Origin: Oceaniglobus roseus
GTDB taxonomy: Bacteria; Pseudomonadota; Alphaproteobacteria; Rhodobacterales; Rhodobacteraceae
Assembly (NCBI RefSeq): GCF_002869745.1
Contig: NZ_PNOS01000001.1
Span: 124,001 to 188,000, forward strand
Direction: 5' to 3'
Length of the DNA: 64,000 nucleotides
Made by a program: the position numbers and the translations under genes. Positions 54,545 through 62,548 of the stretch are shown one piece after another. The notes beneath the pieces were generated by a model. It saw nothing but the letters and a program-made list of their open reading frames with translations, was not told the origin of the DNA and did not search any database. Each line of letters starts with the position of its first letter. Positions within the stretch are counted from its first letter, which is position 1.

Positions 54545-54591
54545 CAACGCTGCGGCGTCATGCCGGGGCAGGCGGATTGCCGCAACGCTGC
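54545..54591 (+). promoter_or_regulatory. Possible structured leader of ahcY
   Basis: CAACGCTGC occurs twice (54545-54553, 54583-54591). TGCGGC (54551-54556) pairs with GCCGCA (54579-54584), enclosing TGCC-GG-GGCA. No known SAH or SAM riboswitch consensus is recognised, so this is only a candidate regulatory RNA or operator. Confidence 0.3.
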
Positions 54592-54640
54592 CATGGTGGT
54601 AAGTGGCCCGCAACCGCAGAGACATTCAGGAGCCGGGCAT

Positions 54641-56029
54641 ATGGCCAAGGATTACATCGTCAAGGACATCGCGCTGGCCGGGTACGGCCGCAAGGAGCTG
54701 GACATCGCCGAGACCGAGATGCCGGGCCTGATGGCCTGCCGCGAGGAGTTCGGGGAGAGCAAGCCGCTGAAGGGCGCGCGCATCGTCGGCTCGCTGCACA
54801 TGACGATCCAGACCGCCGTCCTGATCGAGACGCTGGTGAAGCTCGGCGCCGACGTGCGCTGGGCGTCCTGCAACATCTTCTCGACCCAGGACCACGCCGC
54901 GGCGGCGATCGCCGAGGCGGGGATCCCGGTTTTCGCCGTCAAGGGCCAGACGCTGGAGCAGCACTGGGATTACCTCGACCGCTCGTTCCAGTTCCCCGAG
55001 GGGGCGAACATGATCCTGGACGACGGCGGCGACGCGACGCTCTACGTCCTGCTCGGCGCGCGGGCCGAGGCGGGGGAAGAGATCATTCCGGTTCCGGCCT
55101 CGGAAGAGGAAGAGGTGATCAAGGCCCAGATCAGGAAGCGGATGGCCGAGACGCCGGGCTGGTTCACGAAGACCCGCGACGCGATCAAGGGCGTGTCGGA
55201 AGAGACGACGACGGGCGTGCATCGCCTTTATGACCTGATGAAGAAAGGCCAGCTGCCCTTCCCGGCGATCAACGTCAACGACTCGGTCACGAAGTCGAAG
55301 TTCGACAACAAGTACGGCTGCAGGGAATCGCTGGTCGACGGCATCCGGCGCGCCACCGACACGATGATGGCGGGCAAGGTCGCCGTCGTCTGCGGCTATG
55401 GCGACGTCGGCAAGGGCTCGGCCGCGTCGCTGCGCGGCGCCGGGGCGCGGGTGAAGGTGACGGAGGTCGATCCGATCTGCGCGCTGCAGGCGGCGATGGA
55501 CGGCTACGAGGTGGTGCTGCTGGAGGACGTGCTGGACAGCGCCGACATCTTCATCACCACCACCGGCAACCGCGACGTGATCCGCATCGAGCACATGCGC
55601 GAGATGAAGGACATGGCCATCGTCGGCAACATCGGCCACTTCGACAACGAGATCCAGGTCGCCGCGCTGAAGAACCACAAGTGGACCAACATCAAGGACC
55701 AGGTGGACATGATCGAGATGCCCTCGGGCAACCGGCTGATCCTGCTGTCCGAGGGGCGCCTGCTGAACCTCGGCAACGCCACCGGGCATCCCTCGTTCGT
55801 GATGTCGGCGTCCTTCACCAACCAGGTGCTGGCGCAGATCGAGCTCTGGACCAAGGGCGACCAGTACGACAACCAGGTCTACATCCTGCCCAAGCACCTC
55901 GACGAGAAGGTGGCGCGGCTGCACCTGGGGCGGATCGGGGTGAAGCTGACCCAGCTGAACGCCGAGCAGGCGGCCTATATCGGCGTCGCGCCGGAGGGGC
56001 CGTTCAAGCCGGAGCATTACCGGTACTGA
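54641..56029 (+). CDS. ahcY: Adenosylhomocysteinase
   Basis: NAD-dependent hydrolysis of S-adenosylhomocysteine to adenosine and homocysteine, which relieves product inhibition of methyltransferases. The 462-residue proteobacterial form has [15 protein letters not shown], catalytic [17 protein letters not shown], the NAD loop [26 protein letters not shown] and the C-terminal KPEHYRY. AGGAG upstream of the ATG at 54641 fixes the start. The LysR/HD/ahcY order after regA mirrors the classical Rhodobacter hvrB-ahcY locus. Confidence 0.97.
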   Translation: MAKDYIVKDIALAGYGRKELDIAETEMPGLMACREEFGESKPLKGARIVGSLHMTIQTAVLIETLVKLGADVRWASCNIFSTQDHAAAAIAEAGIPVFAVKGQTLEQHWDYLDRSFQFPEGANMILDDGGDATLYVLLGARAEAGEEIIPVPASEEEEVIKAQIRKRMAETPGWFTKTRDAIKGVSEETTTGVHRLYDLMKKGQLPFPAINVNDSVTKSKFDNKYGCRESLVDGIRRATDTMMAGKVAVVCGYGDVGKGSAASLRGAGARVKVTEVDPICALQAAMDGYEVVLLEDVLDSADIFITTTGNRDVIRIEHMREMKDMAIVGNIGHFDNEIQVAALKNHKWTNIKDQVDMIEMPSGNRLILLSEGRLLNLGNATGHPSFVMSASFTNQVLAQIELWTKGDQYDNQVYILPKHLDEKVARLHLGRIGVKLTQLNAEQAAYIGVAPEGPFKPEHYRY

Positions 56030-56087
56030 TTTTCGGCCTGAGCTCCTGTTTCCACGGGGGAGTTTCGCGCAGCCGCTGAGATGGCTC

Positions 56088-56165
56088 GCCCGGCGGCAAC
56101 GCCGGGCAGCCCCGTCACGCCGGAGGCGTGCCCTCGGCACGACGCGGCGGCTTCTCCCCCGCCCG
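56088..56165 (+). repeat. Structured intergenic repeat, copy 2
   Basis: Same block A as at 52658 (GCCCGGCGGCAACGCCGGGC then AGCCCC), 58 bp after the ahcY stop. A short hairpin CACGCC-gga-GGCGTG (56116-56130) follows, then block B GGCGGCTTCTCCCCCGCCCG (56146-56165). Both copies share orientation and position after a rightward gene. The rest of the 180-bp ahcY-tpm gap shows nothing recognisable. Confidence 0.8.
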
Positions 56166-56209
56166 TCGCCGTTGGCCGCCCTCGGTTCCAAGCGGACGGG
56201 ATGCCAGGA

Positions 56210-56854
56210 TCAGGCGTCGCGCGGCACCAGCTTCCACGCTGTCTCCCGCGCGTCCACCTTGCCCCGCAGCCCACCGCCGAGGTCGACCCGCTCCAGCACA
56301 TCGATCGTGTAGTCCGCGCCGTAATGATCCCGCGCCATCGCCTCGGTGACCGAGAAAGGCGGGCCGTCCATGGCGCTCTGGTCGTATTCGAAGGTCACCA
56401 GAAGCTGCGGCGCGGTTCCGGTCAGGGCCATCAGGTGGGCGGCATAGCGGTCGCGCATCCCCGTCGGCAGCGCCACAAGCGCGGCCCGGTCGAAGATCGC
56501 ATCGACGGGGCCCAAAGTTTCGGCATCCAGATCGAAGATGTCGCCGACGAAGACATCGACCCCCGGCGCCGCGAACCGCATCCCGCCGTGGGTGCCGGTG
56601 ATCTCGGGCACCAGCTTCATCTCGTCGAACAGCTGCCGCACGGCGGTCTCGCTCAGCTCGGCCCCCGCCACCGGATGGCCCTGCGCCATCAGCCAGGGAA
56701 TGTCGCGGGTCTTGCCGCAGAGGGGCAGGAAGATGCGGGCGCCGGGGGCAAGCCCGAGGTCGGCAAGATGCGCGGTCAGCATCCGGTTCGCGCGCCCCTC
56801 GTGAAAGCCGATCCGGTTCTCGGCCCAGCGTTCGTGCCAGAAGGCGTGTTCCAT
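56210..56854 (-). CDS. Thiopurine S-methyltransferase-like protein
   Basis: SAM methyltransferase of the TPMT family, 214 residues. MEHAFWHERWAENRIGFHEG is the family opening; the SAM site is RIFLPLCGKTRDIPWLMAQGH, then GAELSETAVRQLF, and a later DRAALVALP. Bacterial members methylate selenium, tellurium or thiol compounds; the substrate here is unknown. GGAGGGG before 56854 gives the start over a longer open frame. Convergent with ahcY, divergent from the DUF2853 gene. Confidence 0.9.
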   Translation of the reverse strand: MEHAFWHERWAENRIGFHEGRANRMLTAHLADLGLAPGARIFLPLCGKTRDIPWLMAQGHPVAGAELSETAVRQLFDEMKLVPEITGTHGGMRFAAPGVDVFVGDIFDLDAETLGPVDAIFDRAALVALPTGMRDRYAAHLMALTGTAPQLLVTFEYDQSAMDGPPFSVTEAMARDHYGADYTIDVLERVDLGGGLRGKVDARETAWKLVPRDA

Positions 56855-57044
56855 CCTGTCCCCTCCCGAAGCCGCTCGATCCATCCGATCAGACCCGGTT
56901 TCACCGCCGCGCGCCATGGGAAATCGCGCAAAACCGCGGGGTGCAGGACCTTCGCCATTGTCACGACCGCCCAACCGGGGGTTCAATGCGCATACAATCG
57001 CCAGCGCCGGACCCCACCGGCGGGCGGGGAACAGGGAGACGACG

Positions 57045-57386
57045 ATGGGAAAGCGCGACGAGCTGATCGCACGCTATGCGGAAGACCTGAAGACGAAATG
57101 CGGCATGACGCCGGACATGGACCTGCTGACGAAAGTCACCATCGGCTGCGGTCCGGCGATCTATGATGCCGATGCCGCGACCATCGCGGCCACCCAGCCC
57201 GGAGAGCTGGAGACGGTGAAGAACAACTTCCTCATCCGCAAGCTGGCCCTGCCCGACAGCCCCGACCTGATGGAGGCGATCCACAAGGTGATCGAGATCT
57301 ACGGCACCTCCGAGCGCAACAAGTACCGCGCCGTCGTCTACTACATGCTGACCAAGCATTTCGGCAAGGAATCCGTCTACGCCTGA
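57045..57386 (+). CDS. DUF2853 family protein
   Basis: A 113-residue cytoplasmic protein of unknown function. MGKRDELIARYAEDLKTKCG, LLTKVTIGCGPAIYDADAA and the C-terminal KYRAVVYYMLTKHFG match the DUF2853 family as I remember it. GGGAG seven bases before 57045 supports the start. The preceding 190 bp contain nothing coding that I trust. Confidence 0.85.
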   Translation: MGKRDELIARYAEDLKTKCGMTPDMDLLTKVTIGCGPAIYDADAATIAATQPGELETVKNNFLIRKLALPDSPDLMEAIHKVIEIYGTSERNKYRAVVYYMLTKHFGKESVYA

Positions 57387-57445
57387 TGCCGTGACCCCGG
57401 CCCCGCCGGCCCTAGCTTGAAAGCGTAAAGGGCAGGAGAGGGCGC

Positions 57446-58420
57446 ATGGGCAGGATCCGCGAATGGATCGCCGGGGATCAGCTGATGCCCTGGGCGAAGG
57501 TCGGCATCACGCTGCTGGCCGTGGCGCTGCCGCCGGTGGTGGCGGTGCTGCTGTTCGGGCGCGTCGGCGCCGTCGCCTTCGTCGCCGCCATGCCCGCGCA
57601 TCTGGCGGCAAAGGACAACGGCACCAAGGTGGCCCTGCTGGTGACGCTGGTCATGGGCATGGCGGGACTGCTCAGCCTCGGGCGGCCGGACATGGCGATC
57701 CTCGTCGCCGTCTGCCTGGGGCTGATGGTCGGCCGCTGCGGCACCTGGGGACTGGCACGGCCCTGCATCCAGGCGCTGCTGACCTGGACGATCTTCACCA
57801 GCCCGATCATCGCCGGATCCGAACTGCCGCTTGTCTTCGGGATCTTCGTCGCGGGCATGCTCTGGGCGCTGGCGGTCACATGGTGGTTCGGCCAGACCTT
57901 CACCACGGGCGACGAGCCGCCGGAAAACGCGCCGCACGCGGTGGCCTTCGGTCTGGTGATGGCGGTGGGGCTCGGCATCTCGGTCTGGGCCGGCGGGCGG
58001 TTCTTCGGCAGCCACGGCTTCTGGCTGCCGCTGACCTTCGTCGTGCTGTGCCTGCCGCCCCATGGCGAGCTGTTCCGCCGCACGCTGAAGCGGTTCGCGG
58101 GCACCTTCATCGGCACCGGACTCGCTCTGGCGCTCGCCTGGGTCAGCCAGGCGATGTGGGTCGAGGTGCTGGCCGGGGCGCTCTGCCTGCCGCTGGCGTT
58201 CCGCTACATGCCGAAGAGCTATACCCTGTTCACCGCGCTTCTGACGGTATCGGTGCTGGAGATCCTCGCCCAGGTCTCGGACGTCGACCAGCTGGCGGGA
58301 GAGCGGCTCTGGACCATGGTCGCGGCGGCGCTGCTGACGGTGGGGCTGGGCGCGCTGGCCTGGGTTGCGCTGCGCCTGTTCCGCCCCGAGGCGCTGAAGG
58401 CGCTGCTGGACGAGGGGTGA
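57446..58420 (+). CDS. FUSC-family integral membrane protein
   Basis: A 324-residue inner-membrane protein with about ten hydrophobic helices in two clusters (about 15-125 and 155-310). The second half has GSHGFWLPLTFVVLCLP and RRTLKRFAGTFIGTGLALAL, the FUSC signature of the aromatic-acid/fusaric-acid exporter family. It is half the length of YccS-type proteins and lacks their large cytoplasmic domain. AGGAGAGGGCGC precedes the ATG. Substrate unknown; function as a transporter not proven. Confidence 0.85.
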   Translation: MGRIREWIAGDQLMPWAKVGITLLAVALPPVVAVLLFGRVGAVAFVAAMPAHLAAKDNGTKVALLVTLVMGMAGLLSLGRPDMAILVAVCLGLMVGRCGTWGLARPCIQALLTWTIFTSPIIAGSELPLVFGIFVAGMLWALAVTWWFGQTFTTGDEPPENAPHAVAFGLVMAVGLGISVWAGGRFFGSHGFWLPLTFVVLCLPPHGELFRRTLKRFAGTFIGTGLALALAWVSQAMWVEVLAGALCLPLAFRYMPKSYTLFTALLTVSVLEILAQVSDVDQLAGERLWTMVAAALLTVGLGALAWVALRLFRPEALKALLDEG

Positions 58421-58425
58421 GCCCG

Positions 58426-58839
58426 TCAGAGCCCGCCGAGGCCGCGGATCACCTGCCACTCGGCGTCCGTGACCGGCTGCACCGAGAGGCGGGAGTTGTT
58501 GACCAGCACCATGTCCTTCAGCCGCGGCTCGTCCCTGCACATCTCCAGCGTGACCGGCGTCTTCAGCGGCTCGACCGCGCGGATGTCCACGCAGTCCCAC
58601 TTGCCGCTGTCGTCGGTGCTGTCCGGATGCGCTGCGGCGCAGACCTCGACCACGCCGACCACGGCCTTCTCCGTCTGGGAATGGTAGAAGAAGCCGAGGT
58701 CGCCCACCGCCATCTCGCGCATGAAGTTGCGGGCCTGGTAGTTGCGCACGCCGTCCCATTGCTCGCCCGCCGCGCCCTTGGCGACCTGGTCCTCCCATGA
58801 CCATGTGGAGGGTTCGGACTTGAACAGCCAGTAGCGCAT
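58426..58839 (-). CDS. EVE-domain protein
   Basis: A 137-residue EVE/PUA-like protein. MRYWLFKSEPSTWSWEDQ, WDGVRNYQARNFMREM, DLGFFYHSQTEKAVVGVVEV and KDMVLVNNSRLSV follow the thymocyte nuclear protein 1 (EVE) pattern; these domains bind modified bases in DNA or RNA. The start at 58839 matches the family; the frame is open 46 codons further. It is 58 bp downstream of tsaD on the same strand. Confidence 0.92.
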   Translation of the reverse strand: MRYWLFKSEPSTWSWEDQVAKGAAGEQWDGVRNYQARNFMREMAVGDLGFFYHSQTEKAVVGVVEVCAAAHPDSTDDSGKWDCVDIRAVEPLKTPVTLEMCRDEPRLKDMVLVNNSRLSVQPVTDAEWQVIRGLGGL

Positions 58840-58897
58840 CGTAAGTCTCCGGGAGTTTTGCCGCCAGCCTAGCCACGGGCGGCGGCGATGCAATCCC

Positions 58898-59986
58898 TCA
58901 GGCCTTCGCGCCGCGCTTGCCGCTGCCAAGCTGCGGCGCGGCGGCGGTGTCGAGCGGCCAGCGCGGGCGTGCGGCAAGGTCCATCCCGTCGGTCAGGCCG
59001 AGGCGGAGGCGTTCGATTCCCGCCCAGGCGATCATCGCGGCGTTGTCGGTGCACAGGCGCAGCGGCGGGGCGAGGAAGCGGGTGCCCGTCCCGGCGCAGA
59101 GCGCCTGCAGCCCCTCGCGGATCGCCCCGTTCGCCGCGACTCCGCCCGCCACGGCGAAGACGGGGTCGGCCGGGGCGAGGTCGAGGTAGGCGGCAATTGC
59201 ACGGCGGGACTTTTCCACCAGCACGTCGCGCACCGCCTGCTGGAACCCGGCGCAGAGGTCGGCGCGGCGCTGTTCTGGCAGGCCACCGTGCAGCGTCACC
59301 ACCGCGTCGCGCTCGCGCAGCAGCGCCGTCTTGAGGCCGGAGAAGGACATGTCCATGCCGGGGCGGTCCAGCAGCGGGCGGGGGAAGTTCACCGCAGAGG
59401 GATCGGCGGACTGCGCCGCCGCCTCGACAGCAGGGCCGCCGGGTTGCGACAGGCCCAGCAGGCGGGCGGTCTTGTCGAAAGCCTCGCCCGGCGCGTCGTC
59501 GATGGTGCCGCCGAGACGGGTGAAGTCGGTGGCGCAGCGGACGAGCAGGAACTGGCAGTGCCCGCCCGAGACCAGCAGCATCAGGTAGGGGAAGGCGACC
59601 ATGTCGGTCAGCCGCGGCGTCAGCGCATGGCCAGCCAGGTGGTTCACGCCGACGAGCGGCAGACCGGCCCCGAGCGCCAGCCCCTTCGCGCACATCACGC
59701 CCGAGAGCACGCCGCCGATCAGGCCGGGCCCGGCCGTGACCGCGACCGCGTCGCAGTCCCGCAGGGCCAGGCCGGCCTCGGCCAGGGCCTGCTCGACGCA
59801 GTGGTCCATCTTCTCGGCATGGGCACGGGCGGCGATCTCGGGCACGACGCCGCCGAAGGCCGCGTGCAGCTCGGCCTGGCCCGCGACGACCGAGGACAGG
59901 ATCTCGGGCGCCTGCCCCTCGACATGGCGCACGACGGCCGCGGCGGTGTCGTCGCAGCTGCTTTCGAGGCCAAGGAGGATTGTCAT
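58898..59986 (-). CDS. tsaD: tRNA t6A37 threonylcarbamoyltransferase TsaD
   Basis: Catalytic subunit that transfers threonylcarbamoyl to A37 of ANN-decoding tRNAs. The 362-residue ASKHA-fold protein begins [16 protein letters not shown], has [16 protein letters not shown] (metal histidines), [23 protein letters not shown] and [16 protein letters not shown]. The start at 59986 is the family N-terminus. It precedes the EVE gene and diverges from hemD. Confidence 0.97.
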   Translation of the reverse strand: MTILLGLESSCDDTAAAVVRHVEGQAPEILSSVVAGQAELHAAFGGVVPEIAARAHAEKMDHCVEQALAEAGLALRDCDAVAVTAGPGLIGGVLSGVMCAKGLALGAGLPLVGVNHLAGHALTPRLTDMVAFPYLMLLVSGGHCQFLLVRCATDFTRLGGTIDDAPGEAFDKTARLLGLSQPGGPAVEAAAQSADPSAVNFPRPLLDRPGMDMSFSGLKTALLRERDAVVTLHGGLPEQRRADLCAGFQQAVRDVLVEKSRRAIAAYLDLAPADPVFAVAGGVAANGAIREGLQALCAGTGTRFLAPPLRLCTDNAAMIAWAGIERLRLGLTDGMDLAARPRWPLDTAAAPQLGSGKRGAKA

Positions 59987-60091
59987 GGGATATGCCGCGC
60001 GGGTGGGGTCGGTTGCGTGCCTTCGGGCGGGCAGGTAGCATCGCCGGGCGGCCCCGACAATCCTTGCCCCGCCACTTCGCCAGGACATCCC

Positions 60092-60790
60092 ATGGCCCAA
60101 GGCGCCACGCTTCTCCTGACCCGGCCCGCCGCGAAGTCCGAGCGGTTCCTGGCGCTCTGCCGCGCGCGGGGCTTTGTCGGAGGGGCCGTCATCTCCCCGG
60201 TGCTCGACATCGTGCCGCGCGATCCCGGGGTCGATCTGGCCGGTTTCGCGACGCTGCTCTTCACCTCGGCCAGTGCGGCCGATGCGGTGGCGGGGCGGCC
60301 CGATCTTGGCGGGCAGCGCGCCTTTGCGGTGGGCGATGCGACGGCCGCGGCGGTGCGCCGGCTGGGGCTCGACTGTGCCTCGGCGGCGGGAAGCGCGGCC
60401 GAGCTGGTGCGCCTCGTCGCCGACGAATCGCCGCCCGGGCCGCTGCTGCACCTTCGCGGCGTCCATGCCGCCGGGGACGTGGCCGGAGAGCTTGCGGCGC
60501 GGGGGCTGCGGGTGGCCGAAGCCGTCGTCTATGACCAGCAGCCCGTGCCTTTGACCCCGGCCGCGCTTGCCCTGCTTCACGATGCCGCGCCGGTTCTGCT
60601 GCCGCTGTTCTCGCCCCGCTCGGCGCGACTGGTCCGCGCCGCGGCCGCCGAGGCGCGCGCACCGCTCGACGTCGCCGCGATCAGCGTCGCGGTGGCCGAG
60701 GCCTGGGGCGGCCCCCCCGATGCACGGGTCGCCGCCCGGCCGGACGCCGACTCGCTCGCGAATCTGGTGGTGGCCCGGGCATTTGGCTGA
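60092..60790 (+). CDS. hemD: Uroporphyrinogen-III synthase
   Basis: Cyclises and inverts ring D of hydroxymethylbilane to uroporphyrinogen III for haem, sirohaem and bacteriochlorophyll synthesis. The 232-residue sequence is divergent as usual for this family, but has [56 protein letters not shown] and [13 protein letters not shown] in the expected order. AGGA upstream of ATG 60092. First gene of hemD-mic60-hemY; hemC is not adjacent here. Confidence 0.88.
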   Translation: MAQGATLLLTRPAAKSERFLALCRARGFVGGAVISPVLDIVPRDPGVDLAGFATLLFTSASAADAVAGRPDLGGQRAFAVGDATAAAVRRLGLDCASAAGSAAELVRLVADESPPGPLLHLRGVHAAGDVAGELAARGLRVAEAVVYDQQPVPLTPAALALLHDAAPVLLPLFSPRSARLVRAAAAEARAPLDVAAISVAVAEAWGGPPDARVAARPDADSLANLVVARAFG

Positions 60791-60882
60791 ATGGCCTTGT
60801 TGGCAAGGGATCGAATAGCTACGCTCTGCGTTGGTGGTGAAATGACATCGCCCCCGGGGGATCAGCGAAAGGTGCGTTGAGC

Positions 60883-62538
60883 GTGGCAAGATCAAGCAAG
60901 CCGAAGAAAACCCAAGGCAAGCCGGAAACGCTGTCCGGTGGCGCCGACACCCCGACGACCGACACGCCCGAGTCCGCAGCCGACCACTCCGTCGCCGATG
61001 CGGCGCTTGAAGGCACCGCCTCCGGGAGGAACGACCGCGACACCCTTGCGTCGGACGATCCGAAGCCGGCCGAGGATCAGGCCAGCACGCTGTCCGGCGG
61101 CGGGGCCGAGGACAGCGCGGCGCTGATCGCCGAAGAGCCGGGGTCACAGACATCCACGGGCAACCTGCCGGGCGAGGCCGCCGATGCGCCCGCCCCGGGC
61201 AGTTCCTACGACAGCACCCTGGTGAGCGACACCGCCGACGGCATCAGCGCCTCAACCGGAACCGTGGGGCCCGAAACGACCGACACTCTGCCTTCCGAAG
61301 GATCCGATCACACCCTGTCCGACACGTCTGCGGACACCGTTCACGGGTCCTCGGACGATATCCTGTCCGGCGATCAGGACACGCCCCGCGCCGATGACGC
61401 GGCGTCCTCCGCCACGCCCCCCGCCTCTCCGGTGCTCGAGCCGGTGCCGGTGGAACAGCCCCGCGTCGCCCGTGGACCGGGCTTCGTGACGCTTCTGCTC
61501 GGCGGCGTGCTGGCCGGTGCCATCGGATACGCCTTCGCGACCTACGGCGTGCTGCGGCCGCAGTCGCAGGCCGGAACACAGCGGCTGCAGGAGATCGCCG
61601 CGCGCCTCGATGACCAGTCCGCGCGGCTCGACACCCTCGCGGAACAGGCGACCGGCGCCACGGATGCCGCCGCCTCTGCCGCGACGCAATCCGACCTGAC
61701 GGCGCTGCAGGAGGATGTGACCACGCTACAGACCTCGCTGAAGGACGTGCAGGAGAACGTGGCCGCCCTGGGTGCGCCGGGCGACAGCCCCGCCTCCGAG
61801 CTGCCGGATCTCTCCGGCCTGCCCGACCAGGTGAACGGCTTGGGCGAGCAGGTGAATGCGCTGAACCAGCAGGTCTCGGGCGTCTCGAGCCGTCTGGACG
61901 AGATTGCCACCACCTTGGACGGAAAGGCCCCGGCCGAGGCGTTGAGCGATCTGGAGTCGCGGCTCGCCGCGCTGCAGGACGAGCTGGACAGCCAGAAGGC
62001 CGCCGTTGCCGACGCGAAGACCGCTGCCGAGACCGAGACGAACCGGATCGCCACGCAGGCGGCGCTGGCCAAGATCGGCGCGGCGCTGCAGAACGGCGAA
62101 CCCTATGTCGAGGCCACCTCCGAACTGCAGAGCGCGGGCGGCATCACCGTGCCCGAAGGGCTGAGCGCCAGCGCCGACACGGGCGTGGCGACGCTGGCCT
62201 CGCTCCAGGAAAGCTTCCCGCCGGCCGCGCGCCGGGCCCTCACCGCCTCGATCCGCGAAACGTCGGGCGGCGGCGCGCTCGACCGCTTCGGCGCCTTTCT
62301 GAAGGCCCAGACCGGGGCGCGGTCGCTGGATGCCAAGGAAGGCGACGATCCCGACGCGATCCTGTCGCGGGCCGAGGCGGCGACCAAGCAGGGCGACCTG
62401 CAGACCGCGCTGGACGAGATCGGCAGCCTGCCCGATTCGGGACAGCGGGAAATGGCGGACTGGACGGCCCGGGCGCAGGCGCGCCTTGCCGCCACCTCTG
62501 CCCTGGCCGACCTGACGGCCACACAGAACAGCAACTGA
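60883..62538 (+). CDS. Mic60/mitofilin-domain inner-membrane protein
   Basis: Alphaproteobacterial ancestor of mitochondrial Mic60, which shapes cristae junctions; in Rhodobacter relatives it is linked to intracytoplasmic membranes. The 551 residues have an N-terminal region rich in Asp, Ser, Thr and Ala (about 10-190, low complexity), one transmembrane helix (about 200-222), a coiled-coil (about 225-395, [21 protein letters not shown]-type heptads) and a C-terminal mitofilin-like domain. GTG 60883 (M-A-R-S-S-K) is preferred; TTG at 60877 is in frame. It sits between hemD and the HemY-domain gene, a diagnostic neighbourhood. Confidence 0.88.
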   Translation: MARSSKPKKTQGKPETLSGGADTPTTDTPESAADHSVADAALEGTASGRNDRDTLASDDPKPAEDQASTLSGGGAEDSAALIAEEPGSQTSTGNLPGEAADAPAPGSSYDSTLVSDTADGISASTGTVGPETTDTLPSEGSDHTLSDTSADTVHGSSDDILSGDQDTPRADDAASSATPPASPVLEPVPVEQPRVARGPGFVTLLLGGVLAGAIGYAFATYGVLRPQSQAGTQRLQEIAARLDDQSARLDTLAEQATGATDAAASAATQSDLTALQEDVTTLQTSLKDVQENVAALGAPGDSPASELPDLSGLPDQVNGLGEQVNALNQQVSGVSSRLDEIATTLDGKAPAEALSDLESRLAALQDELDSQKAAVADAKTAAETETNRIATQAALAKIGAALQNGEPYVEATSELQSAGGITVPEGLSASADTGVATLASLQESFPPAARRALTASIRETSGGGALDRFGAFLKAQTGARSLDAKEGDDPDAILSRAEAATKQGDLQTALDEIGSLPDSGQREMADWTARAQARLAATSALADLTATQNSN

Positions 62539-62548
62539 GGACGCTTCC

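Noticed and set aside
54530-54640. SAH or SAM riboswitch upstream of ahcY
   Set aside because: The conserved core sequences I remember for these riboswitches are not present; only a generic hairpin is seen.
56776-56964. Minus-strand 62-codon frame beginning MTMAKVLHP upstream of the thiopurine-methyltransferase gene
   Set aside because: It runs out of frame into the methyltransferase coding sequence, has no good ribosome-binding site and no recognisable family.
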